Positions 1-13,800 of a DNA stretch of 64,000 nucleotides are shown here, one piece after another. This DNA is from Geosiphon pyriformis (taxonomy: Eukaryota > Glomeromycota > Glomeromycetes > Archaeosporales > Geosiphonaceae). The stretch lies in assembly GCA_016748015.1 (NCBI GenBank), contig JAAOMT010000219.1, positions 1 through 64,000 of the forward strand, given 5' to 3'. A model generated the notes under the pieces. That model had not been told where the DNA came from. It made no database searches and was given only the letters and a program-made list of their open reading frames with translations. A program made the translations under genes and the position numbers. Every line of letters starts with the position of its first letter. The stretch's first letter is position 1.

Positions 1-680
1 AAACTTTGTTTAATTGTGTTTTTACTGTAATTTTATTTTACAAACTCGAAGGAATTTAATAAAATACTATTTATTAATATCAAAAAATTTTAAAAAATTT
101 AATTTAGAAAATTAGAATTTACTTTAAAAAATACAATTAAAAAAATTAATTAGTTATTATACATTTGTTAATAAAAACAAAAAAAATATTAGCTAACTAT
201 AAAATAATTTAAAAAAAGTATAATAAATATTTAACAATATAATAATTTAATTATTAATAAGTTTATAATTATTATTAATACAAAAAAATAGAAAACTTTG
301 TTTTTGTATTAATTATAAAAAATTTAATAATATTATATATATAAATAAAAAATTAATAATTATTTATTTAGATAATATTAATCTATTTTCTAATATATTA
401 AACAAACATATATTTAAATAATTTAAAAATACTAAATTAAAACTTTATATAAACAAAGTTTTTTTTAAAAAACAAAATTCAAGTTTTTAAAACATATAAA
501 AAAAAATAGATTAAATCAAATTCAAAAAAATATAAAAGTAAAAAAATTTTAACATTAACTAATTTCTAAAAATCATAAAAATTTTTAAACTTGTTATATA
601 TTATTAATAATTTGTTAAAATATTTCTAAATATTATCTAAATATTATATTAATTATTAATTAAAGATATAAATAAATAAA
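1..680. other. AT-rich stretch, no gene seen
   Basis: Almost pure A+T with no open frame and no similarity that I can see to the repeats elsewhere in the window. It ends where the 5' end of a LINE relic begins. Confidence 0.6.
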
Positions 681-1470
681 CAATAAAAAATTTTTTTTTC
701 TCTTATATTCAAAATTTACCAAAAAAGTTGATTCTTTGAAAAAAAGTTTTTAATTATTTAGTATAATAAATTCAAACCATTTTTGTTTAACTGTGAAATT
801 ACTATTGGCTTTAGCATTATTGTTATAAAAAAGTTTATTGAAAATTCTGGCTTTAATATTGTTAATAAACTTATTCTATCAAGGAAAAAAGAAGAAGTAA
901 TGTTTTGAAAGATAATGTTAATATTAAAGAAATTTCTACTAAATGATTAAATAACTGTTCTTAAAGCTTAGATACTTGTAATACTATAGAGTCTGATAGT
1001 GTTAACATAAAAAAAAAGTGTTTAATAAAAGAAACCAGTTTTAACTATTGTAAAAGAAATGCTTTTGAAAAAAAAGATTCTAATTAAACATCAAAAGATT
1101 TATAAGTAAAAACCAAAAAAGCTCTAGAAAAGTTATTAAAAAAAATTAATTTTTTAAGTAATAATAATAATAATGTATTATTAAATGCTTTACTAGCTTT
1201 TTTTCTTCCTTTAAAGAATCTAATAAGTGTTTTTGTTAAAAAATTATTTACTCTAAATATTGGCTTAAATAAGATGATTGAGAAGTTTTTTTAAAAAAAG
1301 TTTATGATGGTTAAGAAGCTGTTTTCAAAAATCAATAATTTTAAGAGAGCTTTAACTCTCTTAAAGTTTGTTGAAATTATTAGAGTGATATTTACATTCA
1401 AATCAAGCTTAGTACAGCTTCTAAAAAGGCTAGAAGTGCAAAGATCTTAGTAAACACCAATCTTAAAAAA
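681..1470 (+). pseudogene. LINE alpha relic: 5' UTR and N-terminal half of ORF1
   Basis: Translating the + strand with frame shifts gives a decayed version of the N-terminal part of ORF1 of the LINE at 52336-59091. Matching islands in order are EITIGFSIIVIKKF (near 795), SRKKK (near 880), ESDSVN (near 990), LIKETSFNY and INFL. Homology extends into the 5' UTR up to about 681, which fixes the element's 5' end. Many stops and frameshifts are present. The match breaks at about 1470, at the codons for LKKST, where the LTR of Ty3-A begins; it resumes at 10671. This is therefore one LINE split by a later insertion. Strongly AT-shifted relative to the 52-59 kb copy. Confidence 0.8.
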
Positions 1471-2427
1471 TCCACTGAGGTTTTTGGTTTTTTTTTTAAA
1501 TGTTATTAATGTTTGTTTGCTGTTAATTCATATTTCTGGAAGCAGTTAAACCTCTGATAGCTGAATTTATTTTCAAATTATCTCCTATAATTTGAATTAC
1601 TAAACTTATAAATAAAATGGCCAATTCTATGTTAGTTACTTTATATAGTTATATTGTAGTAAATGTCAATTCTTTTTTAGAAATTTTTTATCTGAAAGCT
1701 TATTAAATATGTAGTTACTTTGGGGTAAAAGTCAACTCTTCTACAAAAATCTCATCTGTATACTATTTTAATTATTATAATAATAATAATAATAAAAATG
1801 TAAAAAAAATAGAATTTTATTAAGGAAATCGTTTTCTGTTCAAACTTAGAGTCACTAATAGTTTTACTAAAATTAGTAGTTAATCAATTTCAAAACGTTA
1901 GTTGTGTTTCAAAGAATATTAAGTATAATTATTTCAAGAATTGGTTTTTGAAATATTTTTTATTTTTGAATTATAGTAATGAAAATAAATCTAAATTAAA
2001 ATATTTTTAATAAGATACATTTCTTTGAAGAGAGAAACTTTTCTTTTATACAACTTGTTATAATACTAGTCTATAAACTTGAACTTTTTTCTATTTTTTT
2101 GCTATTATTTTAATAACTTAAAGATATATTTTGACAAACTATAAGTTGTTTCTATAAACTATAACTAATTTTGGTAAATTCTTAAGATATTTCACAAATT
2201 TTGGCAAATTTTAACAAATTCTTGATATTATAGAGTTCAAAGTATTGTGTAATTTAATTATCTTAATTTTTATTATACAAATTGAAATATTAATTAAATA
2301 GTAATATTTGATAATTTAATTAAAATAATAAGTAATAATTAAAATAATATTAATATATACTAATTAATAATAGAAATTATAAAGGTAATTTTATGTTAAT
2401 TTAATGGCTAAAATTCTATTGATAACA
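1470..2427 (-). repeat. 3' LTR of Ty3-A (LTR family L1)
   Basis: Matches 9728-10670 in the same orientation and, reverse-complemented, the solo LTR at 23640-24596. On the minus strand the LTR consensus begins TGTTACC and ends GGTAACA, judged from the best preserved copy at 23640. The outer (left) few bases here are lost. A purine-rich tract on the minus strand (complement of 2430-2441, ATTTTCTCCTT) abuts it and is the likely polypurine tract. Confidence 0.85.
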
Positions 2428-2439
2428 TAATTTTCTCCT

Positions 2440-5400
2440 TAAAACTAAGCTCTATTAAAGTTTAAGCACTATTTGTGATATTGAGATAGTAGTTCAAAAT
2501 AATTAAAGTAATTTGTTCTAAAAATTATTAAAATTTCAATTTTGTGAGTTTGCTAATATATTGAATAGATTATAGAGTTTAAAAACTGTTCTAAATTTGT
2601 AATAAGTGTTTGTTAGTTTAGCTACTGTTTTGAATTTGTTGTGAATTTGTTTTTGTATAGCTTTAAAAGTAAGATTGGTTGTTTTAAGTTCCAGTTTTCG
2701 TTCATTAAGTATTTTTTCATTATGAATATATCTAAAAATAGAAGTATATTTATTGCTTTGTTTATTAAGACACAGTTAAAGCTTTTGTTGAATTGTGGCA
2801 TTTGGTGAAATGTTAATTGGAGCAAATAAAAGATTTTCTTTTAAAGCTTGCTTTAAAAATTCTGGCAATTGAATTCCAAAATAATTTTTTGTGTTTTTTT
2901 TATAAGGGTAATAGTTTTGAGAATTATTTAAGTTTGTTGTTTTATTATAACTATTGAGTTTAAATTTTGGAAAATATCTTCAGGATTAATTAAAAAAGAA
3001 TATATACCAATTTGTGGAATTAATAATTCAAGATTGTTTCTAAAATATTAATGCTTTAATTAATCTTTATATGCAACTTTAGCTAGAATTTTGTTATTAA
3101 GTCTTAACTTGTATAATCTATTGTCTAAGATTTGTGAATATAAAATGGTCTGTTCTATTTATATTTAAATTTTCTATTCTATTGTTTTTTAGTCTTAGTT
3201 CTATGTAAGAAAACTTTATTTTTAACTTTGAATTTGTAGATGGCTGGTGGCAATTTGTTGTTATATTATTCTTTTTGTTAAGCTTGAAAGTATTTAATAT
3301 AAGTTGCTGCTATTTGTTTTTTCTTTTTAATCTATTAAGAAAAGTATAGATTTTTTATTAAAACATCTTTTGAAAGTTTTTTTTGTTGATTGGTTACACT
3401 GAATATGTTTTTATAATAAAATTAATTGGTAATATTGCTGTTTTTTTATAGATTAAATCAAAAAGTGTGTGTTTTATAATATTTTGTTTTAGTTTTCTAT
3501 ATGTTGATAATATTGATAAAATAAAAATATCTTATTTCTGTTCAAAATTGGTTAAAACATTGGATAAGAATTCACACAATGTTTAATTGAAATATTTTAT
3601 AAATCTATTTGTTTATAAGTAATAGAATAATAATAAAAGTCTTTTGATATTAAATTGTTTACAAATTTTTTGTACCAAATTATTTATAAAATATGTTTTT
3701 TGATTGAATAAAAGTTTAATTGGGCATTTATGTCTACAAATAATGTCTTTGTAAATAAAATTTGCTATTAATTTTGTGTTTGTTTTTTAAATAACTCTGA
3801 CTTTAGGCCATTTAGTAAAATAATTTATTGTAACTGCTATATAACAGTTTTTTTGCATGATAATGGGTAGTAGTACAACTAAATTAATATTAACTCTATT
3901 AACAGTTGTTCAACTTTAATTGAATTTAGGGGTTCAGTAAGATAAATTCTTTTTTTTTGACAACTATTATATAATTCTACATATTATTAAATGTTTTAAT
4001 ATATGTGTGACCAAAAATAATGTTTAAATGTTTTTTGCATTGTATTATTTCTTCCTAAGTATGCTAATAAAAAGTCTGTTTATATTTTGTATAAGATGAT
4101 TACTTTTTTATTTTGTTAAACTAAGCTGAATAACTTTGTTGGGTTTTTGCAATTTTGGTAATAAAATTTGTTATGATGAATAAAGTATTGTTTTGCTTGG
4201 TTTTGTAATTAGTGTTTTTTAATTGAAAACCAATTTTTTGGTATGTTAAAAGTCTCTAAATAGTTTTTAATATTGTTGTAATTTTTAGAATCTATTGTTT
4301 TATTACTAATTTGTTTGTTTATTAAGTTGTTAATATGAGTTTTAATCTTGTTTTATTCTGAAAAAACTATCAATGTTTGTGTATAATTTCTTTAGTTTGT
4401 GATATATAATATATTTGTAATTAGTTAGAAAATTAGTCTACTAGGATTGCTTTATACTAAGTTTAGAGCTTTTTTTGTTAAGTCATTTAAAGCTAATATT
4501 ATTAATAATATTATTAAATTGAAGTTTATTTTTGAAATATTGCTAAAAGTGTTTGAAAGTTCAGATAATAACTACTGCTTTTAATTCAGTTAAGTCATAC
4601 TTGAATTTTGTTGATTTAAGTGTTTTACTAGTATATATAATTATTTATTTATTGCTATTGTTATCTAATTGTGATAAAATAATATTAAAAGCTGTGTATG
4701 AAATATTGGTAGCTAATTAAAATCTTTTACTAAAGTCTGAATAGGCAAAAATTAAAACTGTAATGAGTTTTTCTTTAAGAGTATTAAATATTTGTTAATA
4801 ATATGTCTAAAAAAAATCAAATTTGTTTTTTCAAAGTAATATTTTTTAATGTTTAATTTTAATTTTGCTTTCCATAATTATTGAAAATCTTCTTTTAAGT
4901 AAATTAAATAAGCTTCAAAACTTAAAAAATATACATTAGTATTATTAAAATAAACAATTACTAATTGTCTTAAGAGTTTTTTATAAACAACATTTATAAG
5001 TTTTTGGAATATTGCTGGTATATTATAGAGTTTGAAAAATATAATATTGAATTTATAGTTTTTTTTTGTGTAGTAAAGACTGTTTTGAAGTGGTTTTTAG
5101 AATTTATCTTAATTTATTAGTATCTGTTTTTCAAATTTAAAGTTAAAAAAAACTTGGCTTTTCTAAAAGCATTTAGCATATTGTCAATTCTTGGAAGGAA
5201 ATATATATTTTTAATTATTATATTGTTGAGTTAACAATAATCTACACAAAATTTGATTTTGTTATTTTTTTTTTAACAAAGATTGCTGGTAAATTCAAAA
5301 ATTTTTTGATGATTGGATAAGATTATTGTTAAATATTTATTGTATTTCTTCTCTAATGAATTGGTGACTAGCAGATAGGATGTAATAACCTTGTTAGTGT

Positions 5401-8400
5401 TTTGATAAAGCATTTTTTGTGTAAATTTGATGCTGTATAATGTTAGTTTTTTCAAAATTATTGTTATTTTTGGCAAATATATCAGCATAGTTAATAATTA
5501 AATGTTTTAATTATCTTTGTTATTGTGGTTTCAAGTAATTTATATTGATTTGCAAAAGTTTTTTTTTAATAAAATAATAGTTTTTAGTAGTAAGCAGAAT
5601 ATTTGAATTTGAAAAAAGAATGTGTTTTACAATTTCAATAAAATTAAAGATGTTTTATTTTTAAAAATATTGCTATATATGATTTTAATTTCTAATCTAT
5701 TTAATAAAATAATAAGATAATTGTTGGGATTATAAAAAGTAATTTGTAATTTTTTATTTTTTTTGAAATATAAACGTTTAGAATTGAAATTTTGTGTTTT
5801 AAACAAATTTTTTTATTTAATTCAAGAATTTGTTGTGTAGTAATAGGTTTTGAACAAATATAAATTTCGTGATATTTTTTAAAAAGTAAAATGATAATTG
5901 ATTATAAAAATTAAAGAATCTGGTGGGATTTATTTTGTGTTTTAAGAACTATATTTACTAAAACTGTAAATCATTCCATTAAACCAAAATCTTAAGTTTC
6001 TTTATTATTTTTGCCTAATTGTTCTCTTTAATTGACTGGTTGTAAACCCAAAATGTTGATTAAGAGCAGATAAATTGCTTGGACAATTTTTCAGCATGTT
6101 TAATTTTAAATAATTTTTCAGTATTATTTTGTAGCATAATTGTAATGTTTTTAATGTATTTTGTATTTATAACTTCTCTTCTAATGTTGATTTTTTTGCT
6201 TGCCAATAATAATTAGAAAGCAATTTGGACTATTGCTCTTAATAGTATTTCAAAGACAATTTCGAAGTTGATTTTTATTAGGAACTTGGATTGAAAGATT
6301 AAGATATTTTTGTCTGAATATTGTTGATTATAATTAATATCAATTTTATGGACTTTTTCTGGCTTGATTTTTTGTTTATTATTGTCAAAGTATTTAAACT
6401 ATATGGCAGCTTGATTTTCAACCAAATATATTAGTATAGTTGCAATTTTTTCTTTCAGTTTAGGTTCTTCAAATTCAATTTCATGTTTATTACTTCTTTT
6501 AAACAAGGAGATGTTAAAAAAATAGCATTCTGGACACCATTAATTATTACAAGACATAATATATTCTTTACACAGTTGAATGTTTATTTGTTCTAATTGC
6601 TGAATTTAAGCTTTTTTGGTAATTTGTAATTTAGTAATATACTTCTACTTTATTTTTTAGTTGTATTCAATAATTTCAAAATGTATTCAATATATTCAGC
6701 TTTTTTTATTTGATGAATATCTTTTTGGATTTCTCTATTGATCAGAACTATAACCAGTTTATAAATTATTTTGGCATTATGTAAATAATTGTAAAATTTG
6801 TTAAGAGTACTATTATAAGCAACATTAAATAAAGTTTCTTTTTTTATTTTTTCTGCAATTGATAAGACATATTGACAAGTTTGATTGCAAACTCTTCTTT
6901 TTATTGTAACATTAATCCAGTTGTATTCTTTGAGTAATAGTTTTTCACAAGTAAAACAAAAAGTGTTATCCTATTTTTCAGTTTATTTGAGATATTTAAA
7001 TTGTTTTCAGTAGTAGGCTTTATAGTAATAGCAAGTACATATCTCATATTTTTTTTTGGTAATATACAGACTTTTATAAATAAAAGCTTTTTTTTGTAAT
7101 TTTTGTATTTAAATAAAATATATAATAGTTGTTTTATGATTTTGATTTGAAATAGTAGACAAAATTTTATTTTCTGGTTTTTTTAAAAAATTTTTGTTCT
7201 GTTTTTTTAGTCCAATTAGATGTTAATTCAAGAACTATGTAAGTTTTGGTAATTGACTTTTTTTTCTCTTTTTTAAATTCAAATACAGAAGCTTTTTTCA
7301 ATTATTTATTGAAAGTACTACAAATAACAGATACTTTAATATATTGTTCTTAATACGAAATTTTTAATTTCTAAGTCTCTCAATCTAGATTTGCATTGGC
7401 CTTAATAAGCCAATTATTTTTAATAAGAGCTTAATATTGAAGTGCATTTATGACTAAAACTTTAATTAAAATAGTAATTCTATTAATTGTAAATAAAAAT
7501 TTGTTAATTTTTCTTACTGGTGTTTTTTAATACTATTTGCTATAATAATAACTATCTGAGCAAATTTGTTAATGTTTTATTGTAGCTGTTGTATCAACTG
7601 GTAAGTAATAATGTTTTCACTAAATTTACTGTTTAATATTAAACAAATTGGTTTTTTTTAACTTTGGCTTCTGTGTATATAGCAATAATTGCTTTTTGTT
7701 CCGTAATAATTGTATTGTTAAACAAAAATAGTGATTTATTTAAATTTAAATAAAAATATATCTAAAAGGTTGGTATTTTGGGCAATTCTGACTAATAAAA
7801 TTGTATTACTAAAAAAGTTTTGTATTTTTATTTTTAAAAAGTGCAGTTTGCTAAAAATCTGATTTTTTTGGTATTGTAAAATAATTGAGTTGGATGTAAA
7901 AGTAACTGGATCTTTGCTGAACTGGATTTCAGAGAACTATTTGATTGTTGGGATTGAATTTATTGTTGTTTATTGCAAATTAGTTTTAAAATACAAATTG
8001 GTTTGATTGAACTTATCTTTGAGCAAATACTTAATATTATTATATAGACAGTAATTAATATTGTTATTGTATTAGTTGTAAAGCAAGCTAATAATAGTTA
8101 GTTTGATATTAGAGTTTGAATAGATAGTACAATGATAATAAAGATTAATAATAAGATGGCTATAGTTAGAAATAACATTAATTATTTCTGTTTTATTAGT
8201 CTTTTTACATCTTTCTACAATCTCATTTCTAGTGTCCTAGAATTTTACAGTAATAGCAGTTCTGAAATTGGTTGTTAGATGATAATAAGAAAAAACTGTT
8301 TTGATTTTGTCATTGTAGTGACTGGTATTTTTGTTGTTGCTGTTATTATTATTAATATCTAAAATAGTTTTTTATTTTTTAGTGAATTAATTAATTTTTT

Positions 8401-9700
8401 TTGGCTGTTAAGCTGGTTTTACTGATTGCAAAGTTAATGAATTTGGTGCATTTTGCTTTTTTTATTGTTATTTTATAGTTTTTTGCATGTTAAATAGTTG
8501 TAACTAAGTCTGCTGAGGCATAGAAACAAACTTTTTTGATTAATTTATCTATTAATTCAGCAATAAATTGGTCCAAAATCTGAATATTAGAATAATAGTT
8601 ATTAGTTTTTAATTGTTAAATTCTTTAGAGAAGTTTGTTAAATCTTTTAAAATAAGTTATAATGAATTTGAATAATTTTTGTTTGATATTACAAAATTAG
8701 TTTTAAAAGATAATAGAGATATTGTTGTTAGTAAATTGTTTTAGAAAAGCATTTTTAAATACTTGTTAGGCTTTAAAAAATTTAACCAAGTTTTCAAACC
8801 ATTTGTTTGTTATTTTTTAAAGAAAGTATAGAATTGCTTTTAATATTTTTACTGTATTCTATCTATTTGCATTTTTTGCTTTTTGAACTTTATTAAACCA
8901 TTCTTGTAAACTGGTGTTTGTATTTTTTTTAGTAAATTCTGTAATTTTTACAATATAGGTAATTGCTATGTCTTTAATATTTTCATTTTTAGTAGTTTTT
9001 TTTTCTGTAAATTCAAAAATGTTTTTATTTTTAATAAAGTTATTGCTTTGGTTCTTTGCTAAAAAATTGAGAAGATTAGTACTAATAAAAATTTGTTCAG
9101 ATTATTATGTTAGATTTTTTGATAATGTAAAATTTTTTGGTCTTAAGAAATAGTTGAGTAATGAATTTGGTGTTTGAACTTAAGCAAAAAAAAACTAGAA
9201 AAAATATGATTAAAAATAGTAGTTTAGAACTAGTTTCTTGTTTAAGTGTTTACAAATATTTAAAAATTGTTTTTGGTGTGTTGGATGTTGTTTTTAAGTT
9301 TTATTTTTGTTTTTGTTTTTCTTTGTTGTTATTTTCGAACTTTAATTCTATATTTAAAGAAAATTTAGATTGGATTGAGTATTTTTCTTCACAATATTAA
9401 ATAATATTAAAGTTAAGTTCTTAAAAGTAAGTGTTGAGTGTTTTATTATTAAAGTTTTTTGTTCTTAAGCAGAAATAGTATAGTAAGTTTTTATAAAGAT
9501 TGTTTTTAACTTCTAAAATGTTGTAGTTTCCAAAAAAAATAATTGTTAATATAGTGCTTAATATATTGGTATAATAATTTCTTGAAAATTTCAATTCTGT
9601 TTTGGATGTTAAATCTTTGCTTACAATAAATGTAAATCAATTAATAATACTCTAAAGTTGTTTTATCAGGTGTGATCGCCACTTTGAAGTTATTATTGTT
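2440..9700 (-). pseudogene. Ty3-A gag-pol remnant with dUTPase relic
   Basis: No long open frame survives; domains are recognised by alignment with Ty3-B. Integrase core is seen near 3780-3860 on the minus strand (AVTINYFTKWPK, a form of the Asp-containing AIDYLTKWPE motif, with Asp changed to Asn). The N-terminal part of reverse transcriptase lies near 5273-5490. A dUTPase relic lies near 5950-6350 (VINTKYIKNITIML, NNTEK). The protease active site is near 7610-7625 and reads ILNS where ILDS is expected. Gag would occupy about 7800-9700. The spacing of protease, dUTPase and reverse transcriptase is the same as in Ty3-B. The element cannot be active. Confidence 0.7.
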
Positions 9701-9727
9701 GTTTTATTTCTATAAAAAAGCACTAAA

Positions 9728-10670
9728 TATTATTAAAGATTTTTGGTCTTTTTTTTTGAATGTTTTTAATGTCTGTTTGCTGTTAATTCATGTTTTCTGG
9801 AAGCAGTTGAATCTTTGATAACTGAATTTATTTTCAAATTATCTCTTATAATTTTAATTGTTGGGTTTATAAGTAAAATAGCCAATTTTGTATTAATTAC
9901 TTTATATAGTTATGTTGTAATAAATATCAACTTTTTTTCAGAAATTGCTTGTTTAGAAACTCATTAAATATTTAATTACTTTGCTGTAAAAGTCAACTTT
10001 TCTATAAAAATTTTGTTTATAGACTATTTTAATAATTATAATAAAAATAAAAATAAAAATAAAAGAAATACAAAAAAAATAGAATTTTATTAAGAAAATT
10101 GTTTTCTGTTTAGACCTGGAGTTACTAATGGTTTTACTGAAATTGGTAGCTAATTAATTTCAAAATATTAATTGTGTTTTAAGGAATATCAAGTATAATT
10201 ATTTTAAAAATTGGTTTTCAAAATATTTTTTTTATTTTTAAATTGTAGTAATAAAAAAAAATCTAAATTAAGATATCTCTGATAAGATACATTTTTTTAA
10301 AGAAAAAAGCTCTTTTTTTATACAATTTGTTGTAGTGCTAGTCTATAAATTTGAACTTTTTTTTTTGCTATTATTTTGACAACTTAAAAATATATTTTAA
10401 TAAACTATAAGTTGTTTACAAATTATGACTAATATTAGTAAATTATTAAGATATTTCACAATTTTTTGATATTATAGAGTTTAAGATATTGTGTAATTTA
10501 ATTATTTTAATTTCTATTATACAAATTAAAATATTAATTAATAGTAATATTTAATAATTTAATTAAAATAATAAGTAATAATTGAAATAATATTAATATA
10601 TACTAATTAATAATAGAAATTATAAAAGTAATTTTATGCTAATTTAATAGCTAAAATTCTAATGGTAATA
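9728..10670 (-). repeat. 5' LTR of Ty3-A (LTR family L1)
   Basis: Partner of the repeat at 1470-2427, similar over the whole length with numerous point changes. Right end GGTAATA is a decayed GGTAACA; left end TATTATTA is a decayed TGTTACCA. Confidence 0.85.
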
Positions 10671-10845
10671 ATGTTAACCAAAACTGTACATATATTATTG
10701 TCTAAATTTAAGTTGATTAAATTGATCAAAATACAATTAGTAGAAATATGGCAAAAAGCAATAGTGAAATTTGACCAATTTAATCAGATCAATTTAATTA
10801 TAACAAAATAATCTATCCTAATTAAAAAAAATGCTAGTCTACAAG
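10671..10845 (+). pseudogene. LINE alpha relic: ORF1, second piece
   Basis: Resumes the LINE ORF1 broken at 1470. The translation reads TVHILLSKFKLIKLIKIQLVE, then IWQKAIVKFDQFNQ and SILIKKNAS, matching AVRVALSEF, LWQKAVVEFEQLDH and SILIKKDAV of the alpha copy at 58.2-58.0 kb. It carries CAA at the codon that is a TAA stop in that copy, so the stop is derived. The match ends at about 10845, where Ty3-D begins; the 3' part of this LINE is gone. Confidence 0.8.
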
Positions 10846-13800
10846 ACTTAATAGTTTTTTATGTAGATTTTTTCTGTTTTTTCTCCAATTCAATCAATAA
10901 TTGCTTTCTTGAAGAAGCTTTAAAGTATTCACAAGTGGTAAATACTTAAATATACTGATCATTAAATATTAATTAAAGTTTTTGAATGTTCTAATTAAGT
11001 ATAGCATTGGTTTTAGACAGTCAATTATTACTAATAAGAGCTTAATACTGCATAGTCTTTATAACTAAGACTTTAATGAGCATAGTAATGTCATTAACTT
11101 CGAATGAAAAGTTATCAATTTTGTTAATAAGAGTTTTAGTTGTTCTATTAGTAGTAATAATTCTAACATTGACAGTTCAATTAATTTGACAATCTAATTA
11201 GTTTATAAGTTGTCATATGATAATACTGTCTACTAAACCACTATTAAAAATTAGTTTAATAGAATACTTATTAATTTTAATATTAATATATATTGTGATA
11301 ATTAGTTTGGTATTAAGAGCAGTTTCACTAAATAAAGAATTTTCAGTTTTTTTTTTATTTAAATAAAAATATGACAGCAAGTAATTTGTTCTTAGTAATA
11401 GTTGCTGGTAGAATATTGTTAATAAGTAGTTGTTTTGATGGTTTTAAGTTGTTAGATTGAGTATTTTTTGTAATAATCAAAAAGCTTAAATAATTTTAAA
11501 AATTCGAATTTTGGATGTATTTATTTCTTGAATTTTTTGGGTATGATCCTAATAGCTGGTTTAAAAAACTAAGAATTAGTTAATACATAATCATTGCCAA
11601 TTTCCAATTTTGTTGAGTGTAATTGATTCTTGGTTTTTGATTTTTATTGATAATTTAAGCTGAAATTTGGAGTTGTATTTGAATTTGTTAGGATTAATAG
11701 ATTATTTGTGATTATGATAGTTAATAGATTATTGGTGTTAGTATTTAATAAATTAAAGATAAATATATTGATTATTGTATTATTAATGCATAATAAGATT
11801 AATTTTGGTATAGTTCTAATAATTAATTGTTGATATAATTCAGAATTTAAAACCTGCAATTGGAATTTTAATATTAATTTTCTGATTGTTAGTTATTTAA
11901 TCTTATTCTATAGTCTATTTTTAAGTGTTTTTGTTTATTATAATAGTAGCAGATATGTATTTTTTGCTATCATAATAGATTTGCTGATAATAATAATAAA
12001 CATAACTAATTTTAGAATCTGTTTGGGTTTTTTAATAGTTGTAATATTAAAAAGATTGATAAATTGTTGTATTATTAAATAAATATTTTTTTAGTTTCTA
12101 ATTAATTGAGTTACTAAATTGTTTTAGCTTAGAATTCAATTCAGATGATTTATTTATTACTAGGTTTATGGTTTAGGTATAATTGACTTTAAGTTCTGTC
12201 ATTTCAAAATTTCAGGCATGTATAACTGCATCTTAAAGTGTATTTGAATATAATAAGTGTACTTGTTACAAAAAACTATTATGTAATCTGTAAATAAATT
12301 GGTTCAATATTTGTGATATTGTAAAGTAATTCATATTAATTGCTTAAATCTGATGTAAATTTTTGTAAAAGTGTCCCAAGTAAGTAGTAACTGTTTTTGT
12401 GTTATCTTGTTTAATTGTAGTAAAACCAGTTAATAAGTAATTAATACTGTTATAATTACTAAAATATTGTAGAAATATTACTTTAAATGTTTTGAAATCT
12501 TGTGGCTTGTTTATTAAGCTCTGATACCATAAGTTTGCAGTATTTTACAAAAAGTATGAGATAGTTTAAAGCACTCTGGTGTTATTTTATTTATTGGCTG
12601 CAATAGTTTTTGCCATATTATTTAGTTATGCTTGGATATTGTCTTTTTTGCCAGTAAATATTTCAAGTTTAGTAATTGGTAAATATGTTATTTGTCCTAA
12701 AAATAAATTAATTTGTTGTTAATAGAAAATAACTATTGGTGCATTTAATAATAGATTGATTCAGATAATTGAAAACAAGTTTTGTTAAAGAATAAAAATA
12801 AAATTTAGATTATTCAGATTTTGCTAAGTTTAAACAATTGGAGTTTGGACTTTTAAGTTATTTGAAATTAAGTTTTAATTATTAATTTTCTGATTATTGT
12901 TTTTTTTTTCTTCTGATTTGGTTTCTGTCCAATTATTGGTAAATCCGAAATTTGGTTAAAGTGGCAGTAATCAAAGTTCTAATAAAGTTGTTGGTCATAA
13001 TTTAAATTTCTCAAAATAATTGCCATAAATTCTTAATAATTTGGTTTTTTTTGATTATTTTGAAATAGTACTAATGATAATAATATTTTTAACATAGGTG
13101 CTGCTGTTAATTTTATTTAAATGGTACTTTCAAATATATAGTAATATGATAGATTAATAAGTAAAATAATTTTTGGTTTTTTCCAAATAGATAATTGTAT
13201 TTTTTTTGGAGTTTCTGCTAAAATTTGTAGCTTTTTTTTTGTCAACAAAAATAATAAGAAATCTTTGTTTGGTATAAACTTCAATCTCACAATTTATCTA
13301 TGATTATTGGAACAAACTATAATTTTGCAGAAAATTAATGTATTATAGTAGTTTACTGTAAAAATTTTTAATGACAGTTTTTAGATCTTTTTGGTCTTTC
13401 AAGTAGTATATAATTTTTTTATTAACATAGAAATTAAAGACTAATTCTGTTGGCTAATAATTATTTGTTAATTCAAGATAAATTTGGTAATATTAAAATA
13501 AAGATTTCACAAATTTAAGTAATTTTTTTTATGATTTTTTGGTTTGTTATTTTTTTAGATAGTTGTTAATAATGTTTGTTTTCTGTTAGATTATATCTTA
13601 CAGAAAACACCAAATATTACAAGTAATTATTTGGGTGTTAAAATAAATAACAAATCTGTAATTTGGTTTTCAATAATTATTAATAATAGTAATTTTTAAA
13701 AATTTTATGATTTAAAGATTTTGGTTGAGTTTTTTGTATAATAAACAGATATTTAATTAATGGTTTTTTTTATGAATTTTTTTTTTTAGCATGATGGTCA

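Larger units (their letters stand above)
1470..10670 (-). mobile_element. Ty3-A: LTR retrotransposon inserted in a LINE
   Basis: Two direct repeats of about 950 bp (1470-2427 and 9728-10670) bound a 7.3 kb interior whose decayed coding sense is the minus strand, so the 5' LTR is on the right. Interior order on the minus strand is gag, protease, dUTPase, reverse transcriptase, integrase, which is the Ty3 (Metaviridae) order. It is inserted in the ORF1 of a + strand LINE (681-1470 and 10671-10845). Both LTRs differ at many positions, so the insertion is old. The target duplication cannot be read because about 48 bp of the LINE is missing at the junction. Confidence 0.85.

Noticed and set aside
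8968-9400. Two consecutive + strand frames (61 and 79 residues)
   Set aside because: They lie in the decayed gag region of Ty3-A, opposite to its coding sense, and show no recognisable motif.
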